NCBI GenBank assembly: GCA_009379845.1
Contig: WHSZ01000004.1
Coordinates: 1-64,000, forward strand
Reading direction: 5' to 3'
Origin: Pseudonocardiaceae bacterium
GTDB taxonomy: Bacteria; Actinomycetota; Actinomycetes; Mycobacteriales; Pseudonocardiaceae
DNA: 64,000 bases
Part shown: positions 49,828-58,456 of the stretch, piece by piece
How the letters are laid out: each line of letters opens with the position of its first letter
Numbering within the stretch: the stretch's first letter is position 1
Notes under the pieces: model-generated
The model's input: only the letters and a program-made list of their open reading frames with translations
What the model was told of the DNA's origin: nothing
Database searches by the model: none
Made by a program: the position numbers and the translations under genes

Positions 49828-50169
49828 ATGTCTGGCGGGAACGCGATTCGGGGGACCCGGGTGGGCGCCGGTCCGATGGGGGAAACGGAGCGCGGTGAGG
49901 CCGCTCCTCGACGTCGAGTTTCGTACTGGTGTGCGAACGGCCATGAATCCCGGCCGTCGTTCGCGATCGACGCGGAGCTACCCGAATCTTGGGATTGTCC
50001 GCGTTGCGGCCTGCCGGCTGGGCAGGACCAGGCGAAACCGCCGGACGTGCCGCGCACCGAGCCGTACAAGTCGCACCTCGCCTACGTGAAGGAACGGCGA
50101 AGCGACGAGGACGGCGAAGCGATCCTGGCCGAGGCGCTGGAAAAGCTCCGCGCCCGCCGGGAGCTTTAA
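49828..50169 (+). CDS. rbpA: RNA polymerase-binding protein RbpA
   Basis: The 113-residue protein has the RbpA N-terminus NAIRGTRVGAGPMGETERGE and core RVSYWCANGHESRPSFAIDAELPESWDCPRCG with Cys residues, then a C-terminal sigma-interaction helix (PYKSHLAYVKERRSDEDGEAIL). It binds group 1 and some group 2 sigma factors and stabilises the open complex in actinobacteria. The ATG at 49828 is used; a TTG one codon earlier is possible. It overlaps the convergent kinase gene by four bases. Confidence 0.95.
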   Translation: MSGGNAIRGTRVGAGPMGETERGEAAPRRRVSYWCANGHESRPSFAIDAELPESWDCPRCGLPAGQDQAKPPDVPRTEPYKSHLAYVKERRSDEDGEAILAEALEKLRARREL

Positions 50170-51425
50170 GCGCTCGGAGCTGGAGCCGGCTGCAGGGGGT
50201 AGCTAACCCGCACACCGAAGCCGCCATCGTCGGTGGCTGCGGCGTGGAAGCTGCCCCCGAGTTGTTCGGCCCGTTCGGCCAAGCCGGCGAGGCCGTAGCC
50301 ACCCGACGGCAGGCTGTCCGGCGGGTTCTCCGGTGCCCCGTTGAGCACCTCCACCAGCAGGACGTCCTGCTCGACACGCACGTGCACGTCGGCGTTGGCG
50401 CCAGGGGCGTGCTTGTACACGTTGGTGAGGGCTTCCTGCACGGTGCGATATGCGGCTGCGGACACCTCGGGTGGCAGGTGCTCCGGCAACTCCTGGACAT
50501 GCAGCGCGACCTCGACGTCGGCGTTCTGGGCCAGCTCGTCGAGGGTGCCGGGGTCCAGCTGGCAGCCGTTCTCGGCCTGCTGGGCGTTGGTGCGCAGCAG
50601 GCCGACCATCTCGCGCAACTCGGACAGCGTCTGCAGGCTGAGCTGGCGGATGGTGTCCGCGCTCTGCTCGGTCGGCTCGTCGGGTGCGGCCACCTTGAGC
50701 GCGCCGGCCTGCATCGCGATCAGCGTGACCTGGTGGGACACGCCGTCGTGCATCTCGCGGGCCAGCCGGGTGCGTTCCTGCTCGCGCACGGCGATCGCAT
50801 GCAGCCGCTGCTCGCGTTCCTTGCTGCGTTTCAGTTCGGTGTACCGGGCGTCCAGCTCCTGCCGCGCGGCGGCGAGCAGCCCCAGCGCCACGGGCAGGCC
50901 GGCGACCACCAAGCTCCACATCACGTCCAGGGCGTGTTCCCGCCAGCTCAGCGCCACGAACTCGTCGAGCGGCCACATCAGGAACCGGGAGATCGCCACC
51001 AGCGCGGCGCCTGCCACGGTTTGCCAGCCGAGCAGCTTGCGGCGCGCCAGCGTCCACAGCGCGATCATGGCGGCCAGTTGCGCCCAGCCGATCAGGAATC
51101 CCGGCACGATGACCAGCAGGGTGGTGAACGGGAATCGGCGCCGGGCGAGCAGTGCGAGGCAGGCCACGGCGGACAGCGCGATCGAATGCGGCAGCGAGGG
51201 ATCGTCCTGCGCGGAGGCCTGGATCTTCCACTGCACGGCGACCTCGTCCGGCATGGCAAGCCAGACGTCCAGCGCGGAGAGCACGACGGCGAGCACGTCG
51301 GCGAGCGGTCCGCGGGCGCGTGGCGGTATGGCCAGTGTTCCGCGTCGCGACGCGCCCGCACCGTCCGAGACCCGGCCTTTGCCGCCGAGTCGAAGCCAGC
51401 CAAGCGTGAGCTCGGGTGTGGTCAT
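50166..51425 (-). CDS. Membrane sensor histidine kinase (HisKA_3), orphan
   Basis: The 419-residue protein has four to five membrane segments between about 45 and 200, a HisKA_3 dimerisation segment RLAREMHDGVSHQVTLIAMQ with the phospho-His, and an HATPase N-box VQEALTNVYKHA and G-box GYGLAGLAERAEQLGG. Its D-box is weak (VEVLNGAPE). It should phosphorylate a NarL-type regulator, but none is adjacent. The ATG at 51425 follows GGAGG at about ten bases; the longer frame from 51548 is rejected. Confidence 0.85.
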   Translation of the reverse strand: MTTPELTLGWLRLGGKGRVSDGAGASRRGTLAIPPRARGPLADVLAVVLSALDVWLAMPDEVAVQWKIQASAQDDPSLPHSIALSAVACLALLARRRFPFTTLLVIVPGFLIGWAQLAAMIALWTLARRKLLGWQTVAGAALVAISRFLMWPLDEFVALSWREHALDVMWSLVVAGLPVALGLLAAARQELDARYTELKRSKEREQRLHAIAVREQERTRLAREMHDGVSHQVTLIAMQAGALKVAAPDEPTEQSADTIRQLSLQTLSELREMVGLLRTNAQQAENGCQLDPGTLDELAQNADVEVALHVQELPEHLPPEVSAAAYRTVQEALTNVYKHAPGANADVHVRVEQDVLLVEVLNGAPENPPDSLPSGGYGLAGLAERAEQLGGSFHAAATDDGGFGVRVSYPLQPAPAPSA

Positions 51426-51613
51426 GGGGGTGACCTCCGTGTCGCTGCTGCTCGCGAGGCGCCAACGTATCGCTCTCGTCGTGAGACGGCCACCGGCTGC
51501 GAACGGGACGCTATTCACGGAAAAAATGTGCACCCGCACATGACGCACACCGGCTGTGAACCTTGCGGCTCTCAGTTGCCGGCCGTCGACGGCACGTCGC
51601 CTTGCGTTAGATT

Positions 51614-51642
51614 ATTCGAGTACTTATTATAAGTAGTCGAAT
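51614..51642. promoter_or_regulatory. Long AT-rich palindrome upstream of the XRE operon
   Basis: ATTCGAGTACTTAT (51614-51627) and ATAAGTAGTCGAAT (51629-51642) form a 14-bp inverted repeat with one mismatch around a central T. It is notably AT-rich in a high-GC genome and contains TATTAT/TTATAA, suitable for a -10 box. It lies 20 bases before the first gene and is a strong candidate operator for the XRE regulator two genes downstream. Confidence 0.6.
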
Positions 51643-51661
51643 CGAAGCGAGAGGGGTTCTC

Positions 51662-51952
51662 ATGGCGTTGCGACACCTTGCGACCGAGTGCCGGGATAGG
51701 CACACCTGTCCAGGCGTATGGGCGGACGATGATCGGCACGAGTGCGCCGAGCTTGCGGATCTACGCGAGGATTTCTGGCTCATCGACGACGAAGTCGCTG
51801 TCCGGATGATCTACGACGACTATGGGCATTTCCTGCGCCCAGAACTTGTCGACGATGTGGTGCCGTATCGACGTATGCGGGACGTAGCGATGCGGTGCGC
51901 CGAGCCTCTGGATGAGTACCTCACCCGCAAGCATGTTCGATTTACTATATGA
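51662..51952 (+). CDS. Small protein with a DUF6879-like C-terminus, partner of the XRE regulator
   Basis: The 96-residue protein has an N-terminal TECRDRHTCPGVWADDDRHECAEL with three Cys, then DFWLIDDEVAVRMIYDDYGHFL and a helical tail. The second half resembles the C-terminal half of DUF6879 proteins, which often lie next to XRE/DUF5753 regulators. I do not recognise a function. GAGAGGGG lies about ten bases upstream. It overlaps the XRE gene by ATGA. Confidence 0.7.
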   Translation: MALRHLATECRDRHTCPGVWADDDRHECAELADLREDFWLIDDEVAVRMIYDDYGHFLRPELVDDVVPYRRMRDVAMRCAEPLDEYLTRKHVRFTI

Positions 51953-52797
51953 GTAAGCCAGACGAGGAAGACCGCCAATGTATTGCGTCCGGATTACGGT
52001 CGCTGCGCTTGGCTGCCTCGCTGTCCACCAGTCAGCTGGCCAATCGGCTCGGGTGGTCGCAGCCCAAGGTATCGAAGACGGAGCTGGGGCAGACGCGGGT
52101 TAAACCGTCCGATGTGGAAGCTTGGGCACTGGCCACTGGTGCCGACTCCAAGCTACGAGAGGAACTCGTGGCGCTCGCCGAGCGAGCAGCCGACAAGTTC
52201 ACCGAATGGCGTCGAGAGTTGGCCCCGGGACGAAAGCGCCTTCAGCAAGACATTCAGCGTATGGAGGAAGCGTCATCAGAGATTCGGGTCTTTGGAATGG
52301 AGGTTGTGCCGGGGCTCGCTCAAACTCGGCCATACGTCGAAGCCATGTTTCGGCTCGGCCGGCCAGCCGTCTCGGTCGAGGAATTCGATGGCATCGTGGA
52401 TGCAAGGCTTGCGCGGCAGACGACGCTCGACGATCAGTCGAAGAGATTCGCCCTCCTGATGAGCGAAACTGCGGTCCGACGCCAACTTATCTCGGCGAGT
52501 GCCATGCGAGACCAGATTGAACGACTAATTGAGCTGTCGAGGCACTCAAATATCTCCCTCGGTGTCATTCCGTTTGACGGCAACGAGAAAGTGCATCAGT
52601 ACCACGGCTTCGCGGTTCTGGGTGATCCAGAAGTAGATGAAGAGTCGATCGTTCTCGCGGAGACACTTACCCGTGCGATCAATATCCGCTCGCCTCATGA
52701 GATCAAGGAGTACATCGAGCATTTCGAGCAGCTTCGATCGGCTGCGTTGGAGGGTGAAGCACTGCGGGAGTTCTTACGTGACCTGATTACCGCTTAA
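51949..52797 (+). CDS. XRE-family regulator with a DUF5753 domain
   Basis: The 282-residue protein has an N-terminal helix-turn-helix (LRSLRLAASLSTSQLANRLGWSQPKVSKTELGQTRV) and a C-terminal DUF5753 domain (EVVPGLAQTRPYVEAMF ... LARQTTLDDQSKRFALLMSETAVRR). Such genes are numerous in Streptomyces and Pseudonocardiaceae and often pair with a small DUF397-type protein. Codon use is more AT-rich than neighbours, suggesting transfer. It is coupled to the small gene before it and probably acts on the palindrome at 51614-51642. Confidence 0.88.
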   Translation: MSKPDEEDRQCIASGLRSLRLAASLSTSQLANRLGWSQPKVSKTELGQTRVKPSDVEAWALATGADSKLREELVALAERAADKFTEWRRELAPGRKRLQQDIQRMEEASSEIRVFGMEVVPGLAQTRPYVEAMFRLGRPAVSVEEFDGIVDARLARQTTLDDQSKRFALLMSETAVRRQLISASAMRDQIERLIELSRHSNISLGVIPFDGNEKVHQYHGFAVLGDPEVDEESIVLAETLTRAINIRSPHEIKEYIEHFEQLRSAALEGEALREFLRDLITA

Positions 52798-52810
52798 CCG
52801 TCCGATCCAC

Positions 52811-52846
52811 CAAAAAGAGGCCCCGGCGGTGGCAGCCGCCGAGGCC
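52811..52846 (-). terminator. Intrinsic terminator, oriented for minus-strand transcripts
   Basis: GGCCCCGGCGG (52819-52829) pairs with CCGCCGAGGCC (52836-52846), a 10-bp stem with one C-A mismatch and loop TGGCAG. Read on the minus strand it is followed by TCTTTTTG, a classical T-tract; on the plus strand there is none. It could also stop plus-strand XRE transcripts weakly. The nearest minus-strand operon ends at 53434, so such transcripts would run antisense through the gene at 52882. Confidence 0.65.
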
Positions 52847-52851
52847 GATGC

Positions 52852-52877
52852 AACCCATCCGATCCAAAGAATGGGTT
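52852..52877 (+). promoter_or_regulatory. Hairpin just before the unknown gene
   Basis: AACCCAT (52852-52858) and ATGGGTT (52871-52877) form a perfect 7-bp stem with a 12-base loop. It ends five bases before the GTG at 52882 and would limit ribosome access. TCCGATCCA occurs both at 52801 and about 52858, a short direct repeat. Confidence 0.45.
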
Positions 52878-52881
52878 TGCC

Positions 52882-53430
52882 GTGCCCACGATAGACCATC
52901 CACCGCAGGGGCTGAGCCACCCGTTTCTCGGCAACCAGGCGTGCTCCCGAACGTTCGCGCACGGCTACACGTTTCGCTGGGTCAAGGGGGACCGCTACAT
53001 CGCGGTGTTCCTCGGCACCTGCATCGACGGGCGCCGGGTACTGATCCTCAGGGACCAGCTGTCCGGGGAGCGGGTGGTATCCACCCCACAGCCCCTCGCG
53101 GACATCATCGCCGCGCCGACCGGGCAGTGGTGGGATCACGGGTTCACGTTCATCCACCTTCGCGATCCGGATGGCGGCGCCGTGATCGCGATCCACGCGG
53201 AACGCTGGCTGGCAGGGGCGGTCGACACCTACACGCTGCGTGCGATCGGGGAAGCCGTCGCAGCGCGCTACCGCGCCGAGAACTACCCGTACGGGGACGT
53301 ACTGTGGCAGCGGACCGGCACCGTCGCCGAGGTGATCACTGAACTGCTGGCGTTACCTCGCCACGGCACCCCTGGCGCCCCAACCCGAGCGCGGCGTGCG
53401 CCGAGCGACCTCTGGATACCGGGCGGATAA
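52882..53430 (+). CDS. Hypothetical protein, no recognised domain
   Basis: The 182-residue protein is Trp-rich and beta-rich in appearance, with HGYTFRWVKGDRYIAVFLG, HGFTFIHLRDPDGGAVIAI and a C-terminal Arg/Pro tail. I do not recognise a family. There is no signal peptide or membrane helix. GTG start, no obvious Shine-Dalgarno. It lies between the XRE operon and pgl and is convergent with pgl (stops three bases apart). Coding is supported by its GC3-rich codon use and absence of a better frame on either strand. Confidence 0.65.
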   Translation: MPTIDHPPQGLSHPFLGNQACSRTFAHGYTFRWVKGDRYIAVFLGTCIDGRRVLILRDQLSGERVVSTPQPLADIIAAPTGQWWDHGFTFIHLRDPDGGAVIAIHAERWLAGAVDTYTLRAIGEAVAARYRAENYPYGDVLWQRTGTVAEVITELLALPRHGTPGAPTRARRAPSDLWIPGG

Positions 53431-53433
53431 CCA

Positions 53434-54162
53434 CTATGGCGACACGATGCCGCCGGCTGCGGCGTGGTCCACCAACCACAGGGTGCGCTGCTGGCCCCGC
53501 GCCCCGTACGCCGGCAGGTCCACCTCGCTCGTCCCGCCCAGTGCGGTCGCCACCGCATCGGCCTTACCGCTGCCAGCGGTCATCAACCACACCTGGGCCG
53601 CCCGCCGGATGGCCGGCAACGTCAGCGATATCCGGGTCGGCGGTGGCTTCGGGCTGTCGTACACCGCGACCACCGCAAGTCGCGACTCCCGAACCGCGGG
53701 CGAACCGGGAAACATCGAAGCGACGTGTCCTTCCTCGCCAACGCCGAGCAGGCACACGTCGAAACGCGGCGGTAGCAGTTCGGCGTACGCTCGCGCAGCC
53801 GCGTCCGCGTCCGAGCCGAAGGCCCCGTCCGACGGTGCCATCGGGTGCACCCGCCGCGGGTCCAGCGGTAGATGGTCGAGCAGCGCCTCCCGCGCCTGCG
53901 TCTCGTTGCGTTCCGGATCACCGGCCGGCACGAACCGTTCGTCACCCCAGTAGAAGTCCACGGCTGCCCAGTCCACCGCATCGCGCGCGGGCGAGGCGCG
54001 CACCTGCCGCAGCATCTCGATGCCGGTGCCGCCCCCGGTGAGCACCACCGACGCGGCACCATGGGCGAGCTGCGCGTCCACCACCGTGGTGATCAGTCGT
54101 GCGGCTGCCGCCGCGGCGAGCAGCCGGGAGTCGGCGTGCCGGACCGTGTCCGTCCCGGTCAC
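53434..54162 (-). CDS. pgl: 6-phosphogluconolactonase
   Basis: The 242-residue protein is of the DevB/SOL type: ASVVLTGGGTGIEMLRQV at the N-terminus, FYWGDERFVPAGDPERNE, and LLGVGEEGHVASMFPG. It hydrolyses 6-phosphogluconolactone. It is the last gene of the pentose phosphate operon, overlapping opcA by four bases. Confidence 0.95.
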   Translation of the reverse strand: MTGTDTVRHADSRLLAAAAAARLITTVVDAQLAHGAASVVLTGGGTGIEMLRQVRASPARDAVDWAAVDFYWGDERFVPAGDPERNETQAREALLDHLPLDPRRVHPMAPSDGAFGSDADAAARAYAELLPPRFDVCLLGVGEEGHVASMFPGSPAVRESRLAVVAVYDSPKPPPTRISLTLPAIRRAAQVWLMTAGSGKADAVATALGGTSEVDLPAYGARGQQRTLWLVDHAAAGGIVSP

Positions 54163-55196
54163 TTCTTCGCTGCCTTCGCCTTCTTGCTCGCCGTTGAGGT
54201 CTTGCGCGCTGCCGAGGTCTTGCTGGACGCCGACGTTTTGCTGGACGCCGACGTTTTGCTCGCCGACGAGGAGCCGCCGCGGCCACGGGAGATCTTGCTC
54301 AGCGACCGCAGCGCGATGGCGTACACATCGTCGGCGTCCAGCCGGCGCAACTCCTCGATCAGGCAGTCACGCACGGAGCGCCGCTGCAGCGCGACCCGGC
54401 GAGCCGGCTGGCCCGGCTGAGTCAGCATGCCGACCTTTCCGTCCGGGCGGTGCAACTCGATCACACCGGACCGCCTGGCGAGCTGCACGGTGATGATGCC
54501 CTGCCCAGAGCCCTTCAGCCGGCGAACCGGAACGTTCAGGCTGCCGGCAAGCCACGCGGCCAGCAGATCGGTGGACGGCGAATCGCCCTCGCCGGTCACC
54601 GTCGCGCGGCTGATCTTCTCGTGCGGCGGCAGGTCGAGTGCTGCGGCCAGCATCGAGCGCCACGAGGTCAGCCGAGTCCACGCGAGATCGGTGTCGCCGT
54701 CCGTGTAATTGTCGCGGCGGGTCAGCAGCGCCCTGATCGGATTGCGTTCCGCCGCGGAATCGGTGATCCGGCGCTGGGCGAGCGCCCCGATCGGGTCCTG
54801 CGCCGGGATCGCCGGGGCGCTGGACGGCCACCACGCCACCACCGGGGTGTCCGGTAGCAGCAGCGGCACCACGCAGGCCGCGCCCTCCGCCGCGAGCGGG
54901 CCGTACAGCCGCAGCACGATCACCTCGCTGGCGCCGGCATCGCCACCGACCCGGATCTGCGCGTCCAATCGCGCGGCCGCCTTCTTCGTACCGCGGGCCA
55001 CCACGATCACCCGGCACGGGTGTTCCCTGCTGGCCTCGTTGGCCGCGTCCACCGATTCCTCGGTCTCCGCGCCATCGTCGGTGACGATGACCAGGGTGAG
55101 CACCCTGCCGAGGGTCACCGCGCCGCCCTGCTCGCGCAGCTCGACCAGCTTGGTGTTGACCTGCGAGGTGGTGGTGGATGGCAGATCGATGATCAC
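54159..55196 (-). CDS. opcA: Glucose-6-phosphate dehydrogenase assembly protein OpcA
   Basis: The 345-residue protein matches OpcA: MIIDLPSTTTSQVN at the N-terminus, TLVIVTDDG, VIVVARGTKK, VVAWWPSSAPAIP and YTDGDTDLAWTRLT. OpcA is needed for active Zwf in cyanobacteria and actinobacteria. The C-terminal about 45 residues form a Ser/Lys/Thr/Ala repeat tail (SASSKT units) absent from the core. The GTG start follows GGAGGCGCCC. It lies between zwf and pgl. Confidence 0.94.
   Translation of the reverse strand: MIIDLPSTTTSQVNTKLVELREQGGAVTLGRVLTLVIVTDDGAETEESVDAANEASREHPCRVIVVARGTKKAAARLDAQIRVGGDAGASEVIVLRLYGPLAAEGAACVVPLLLPDTPVVAWWPSSAPAIPAQDPIGALAQRRITDSAAERNPIRALLTRRDNYTDGDTDLAWTRLTSWRSMLAAALDLPPHEKISRATVTGEGDSPSTDLLAAWLAGSLNVPVRRLKGSGQGIITVQLARRSGVIELHRPDGKVGMLTQPGQPARRVALQRRSVRDCLIEELRRLDADDVYAIALRSLSKISRGRGGSSSASKTSASSKTSASSKTSAARKTSTASKKAKAAKK
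54165..54270 (-). repeat. 18-bp repeats encoding the Lys/Ser-rich tail of OpcA
   Basis: Read on the plus strand, CGACGTTTTGCTGGACGC and variants follow in tandem at about 54229-54265, encoding SASSKT-like hexapeptides. The tail ends KKAKAAKK. Repeat-number slippage could vary its length between strains. Confidence 0.65.
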
Positions 55197-55233
55197 GGGC
55201 GCCTCCAGTGCTCCGGCACGTTCGGATGATCGC

Positions 55234-56772
55234 TCACGGACGCCTCCAATGCCGGCCCGTCCTCGCCATCATCGCGTTCGCCGACGGCGGCCCCCAGGTC
55301 CCCGCCCGGTACGTCTCCGGTGAGCCGTTCTTCTCCCAGTACCTGAGCACCGGGTCCAGGATTTCCCAGGAGAGTTCCACTTCCTCGTTCACCGGGAACA
55401 GCGACGGCTCGCCAAGCAACACGTCGAGGATCAGCCGCTCGTAGGCCTCCGGCAACGCCTCGGTGAACGAGTGCCCGTAGCCGAAATCCATCGTGACGTC
55501 GCGGACTTCCATGGTGCTGCCCGGCACCTTCGAACCGAATCGCATCGTCACGCCCTCATCCGGCTGGATCCGGACGACGAACGCGTTCTGGCCGAGCTCC
55601 TCGGTCGCGGTGTCGTCGAAGGGCAGGTGTGGCGCCCGCTTGAACACGACCGCGACCTCGGTGACCCTGCGGCCCAGCCGTTTGCCGGTACGCAGGTAGA
55701 ACGGCACCCCGGCCCAGCGACGGGTGTTCACCTCGAGCTCGATGGCCGCGAAGGTCTCGGTGCACGACGTCTTCGAAAAGCCGCTCTCGTCCAGCAATCC
55801 AGGGACTTTCTGACCACCCTGCCACCCGCCGGCGTACTGCCCGCGCGCCGTGGTCTTCGCGAACGGCTCGGCTGGCCTCGTCGCGGACAGCACCTTCAGC
55901 TTCTCGGTGCGCAGATCCCTTGGGTTGAACGAGACCGGTTCCTCTATCGCGGTCAGCGCCATCAGCTGCAGCAGGTGGTTCTGGATCACGTCACGGGCGG
56001 CGCCGATGCCCTCGTAGTAGCCGGCGCGCCCGCCGAGGCCGATGTCCTCAGCCATGGTGATCTGCACGTGGTCCACGTAGTTCGAGTTCCACAGCGGCTC
56101 GAACAGCTGGTTCGCGAACCGCAAAGCCAGGATGTTCTGCACCGTCTCCTTGCCGAGGTAATGATCGATGCGGAACACCTGATCCTCGTGGAAAACGTCG
56201 TTCACCACGGCGTTGAGTTCCTGCGCGCTCGCCAGATCGTGGCCGAACGGCTTCTCGATCACCACCCTGCGCCACTGTTCGGGTCCGTCATCGGCAAGCT
56301 TGGAGCGGGCAAGTTGCTTGCACACCAACGGAAACGCCCCCGGCGGGACGGAGAGGTAGAACGCGTGATTCCCTCCTGTCCCGCGCTCGGTGTCCAATTC
56401 GGACACCGTATCGGCCAGCCGATCGAAAGCGTCGTCATCGTCGAAACTGCCCTGTACGAACCGGATTCCCTCGGCGAGCCGGTCCCAGACCTCTTGCCGG
56501 AACGGGGTTCGTGCGTGCTGCTTCACCGCGTCGTAGACGACCTGGCCGAAGTCCTGGTGTTCCCACTCCCGCCTGGCGAATCCGGTGAGGCCGAAACCCG
56601 GTGGTAGCAGCCCGCGGTTGGCGAGGTCGTAGATCGCGGGCATCAACTTCTTCCTTGACAGGTCCCCGGTAACCCCGAAGATCACCAGGCTGCACGGCCC
56701 GGCGACCCGGGGGAGTCGCTTGTCCCGAGGATCCCGCAGCGGGTTCTGCCACTGCTCGCTGGCTGAACTCAC
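55234..56772 (-). CDS. zwf: Glucose-6-phosphate 1-dehydrogenase
   Basis: The 512-residue enzyme has the coenzyme site VIFGVTGDLSRKKLMPAIYDL, the substrate-site RIDHYLGKETVQN and EKPFGHDL. It starts the oxidative pentose phosphate pathway. GTG start. It lies 52 bases after pgi and 37 bases before opcA. Confidence 0.97.
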   Translation of the reverse strand: MSSASEQWQNPLRDPRDKRLPRVAGPCSLVIFGVTGDLSRKKLMPAIYDLANRGLLPPGFGLTGFARREWEHQDFGQVVYDAVKQHARTPFRQEVWDRLAEGIRFVQGSFDDDDAFDRLADTVSELDTERGTGGNHAFYLSVPPGAFPLVCKQLARSKLADDGPEQWRRVVIEKPFGHDLASAQELNAVVNDVFHEDQVFRIDHYLGKETVQNILALRFANQLFEPLWNSNYVDHVQITMAEDIGLGGRAGYYEGIGAARDVIQNHLLQLMALTAIEEPVSFNPRDLRTEKLKVLSATRPAEPFAKTTARGQYAGGWQGGQKVPGLLDESGFSKTSCTETFAAIELEVNTRRWAGVPFYLRTGKRLGRRVTEVAVVFKRAPHLPFDDTATEELGQNAFVVRIQPDEGVTMRFGSKVPGSTMEVRDVTMDFGYGHSFTEALPEAYERLILDVLLGEPSLFPVNEEVELSWEILDPVLRYWEKNGSPETYRAGTWGPPSANAMMARTGRHWRRP

Positions 56773-56824
56773 GTCCGCTCCTCGACTGCGCCATCGGATC
56801 GCCTTGCTGGCCTTGCCGGCCGGG

Positions 56825-58456
56825 TCAACGTGTCAACTCCTGCACCGCGCGCACAAGGTACGCCAGCCCGGCCAGCCGGTCGGTGAGGTGCAGCCGCAGC
56901 ACCGGCCGGCCGTGCTCGGTGAGCACCTGCCCGTCGCCGAGCGCCTGCGCGTGTTGCAGGCTGCCGAGCGTGTACGGGCGTCCGGGCACATCCATGTCCT
57001 GCTCGTGTTCCCCGGTGATCTGCAGGAACACGCCGTTCTGCATGCCGCCCTTGTGATATTGCCCGGTGGAATGCAGGAACCGGGGACCCCAGCCGAACGT
57101 GGTCGCCAGCCCGGTTCGCCGGGCCAGCTCGGAGCGAAGCAGCGCCGTCGAGGCATCCTCGATCCGGTCGAGGTAGGCCTGCACCGCGAGGTAGCCGTCC
57201 CGAGGTGCGGCAGCCACCAGCGTGCGCAACACCTCGGCGAGCGTTCCGGCGCCCGCGGTCAGCAAGCCGGGCGCGGGGTACATCTCCACCGGACCGTCCA
57301 TAGTGGATGGAGGCGCGGCGCCGGGTTCCGGACCATCCGAGGAGAGCGTGGCCAGCAGGGAACGTGCGGCCGTCTTCGCGGCCTCCACATCCGGCTGGTT
57401 GAACGGATCGATTCCGAGCAGCCTGCCGACTGCCGCCGTGGCGTACTCCCACAGCAGGAACTGGGCGCCGAGCGAACCCGTGCTGCTGATCGCGGCGGCC
57501 CCGCCTGCCGGCCCGATCGAAACCGGGGTGGCATCCGGGCCGGAGTCAACGAAGCCGGGCGCGTCCGGGCTTTCCACCACCACGGGCAACAACCCGGTGC
57601 CCTGCTTGCCGGTGGACTCGGCGATCAGTTGCTCGGCCCAGTCCGGGAATCCGATGATCCCCGAGCCGGTGTCGGCCAGCACGAGCTTCTCCGCGCCGGT
57701 GGCGTGCGCCGCGGCCCACGCGGCGGCCAGCCGCAGCGCGGGATTCGCCGAGTGATCCTCGGCCAGCGCCGGCGCGGCCGAGGCCGCGTCGTCGAGCAGC
57801 TGCCCGATGTCAACGCCGGCGAGCCCGGAAGGCACCAGGCCGAACGCGGTCAGCGCGGAGTACCGGCCGCCCACGTTCGGATCCGCCGCGAACACCCTGC
57901 GGTAGCCGGCCTCCTTGGCCTCGGCCTCGAGCGGTGAGCCGGGGTCGGTGACCACCACGATGCGGCTGGCCGCGTCGACGCCGGCGGTCGCGAAGGCGCG
58001 CTCGAAGATCCTGCGATGGCTGTCGGTCTCAACCGTGGTCCCGGACTTCGACGACACCACCAGCACGGTCCGGTCGAGGTCACCGGCCAGCGCGTCCGCC
58101 ACCTGCGCGGGATCGGTGGTGTCCAGCACGACAAGCCACTTGCTCGCCGTGCCGGTGATCACCTCGGGAGCCAGCGAGGAGCCACCCATGCCGGCGAGCA
58201 CCACCCGGTCGACACCGTCCGCCCGCAGCTCGTCCCGCAGCGCCTCGATCTCCGCGACCAGCGGGCGGGACGTCTCGTGCAGCGTGGTCCACGCCAACCG
58301 GATGGACGCCTCATCCCGCGCGTCCGCGCCCCACAGGGTGGGGTCCTGCTCGGCGATCTTGGAGGCCACCCGATCGGCCACCAGCCGGTCGATAAGCGGG
58401 CTCGCCTTCTCCTCGAGCACCGTGTCGGCGATCTGGACGCCAAACTCGGTGGTCAT
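56825..58456 (-). CDS. pgi: Glucose-6-phosphate isomerase
   Basis: The 543-residue protein is the actinobacterial Pgi form encoded in this operon: [30 protein letters not shown], and the sugar isomerase domain end with [24 protein letters not shown]. It links fructose-6-phosphate to the zwf substrate. The ATG at 58456 is within the tal stop region (ATGA); the frame from 58519 adds a non-conserved leader. Confidence 0.93.
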   Translation of the reverse strand: MTTEFGVQIADTVLEEKASPLIDRLVADRVASKIAEQDPTLWGADARDEASIRLAWTTLHETSRPLVAEIEALRDELRADGVDRVVLAGMGGSSLAPEVITGTASKWLVVLDTTDPAQVADALAGDLDRTVLVVSSKSGTTVETDSHRRIFERAFATAGVDAASRIVVVTDPGSPLEAEAKEAGYRRVFAADPNVGGRYSALTAFGLVPSGLAGVDIGQLLDDAASAAPALAEDHSANPALRLAAAWAAAHATGAEKLVLADTGSGIIGFPDWAEQLIAESTGKQGTGLLPVVVESPDAPGFVDSGPDATPVSIGPAGGAAAISSTGSLGAQFLLWEYATAAVGRLLGIDPFNQPDVEAAKTAARSLLATLSSDGPEPGAAPPSTMDGPVEMYPAPGLLTAGAGTLAEVLRTLVAAAPRDGYLAVQAYLDRIEDASTALLRSELARRTGLATTFGWGPRFLHSTGQYHKGGMQNGVFLQITGEHEQDMDVPGRPYTLGSLQHAQALGDGQVLTEHGRPVLRLHLTDRLAGLAYLVRAVQELTR

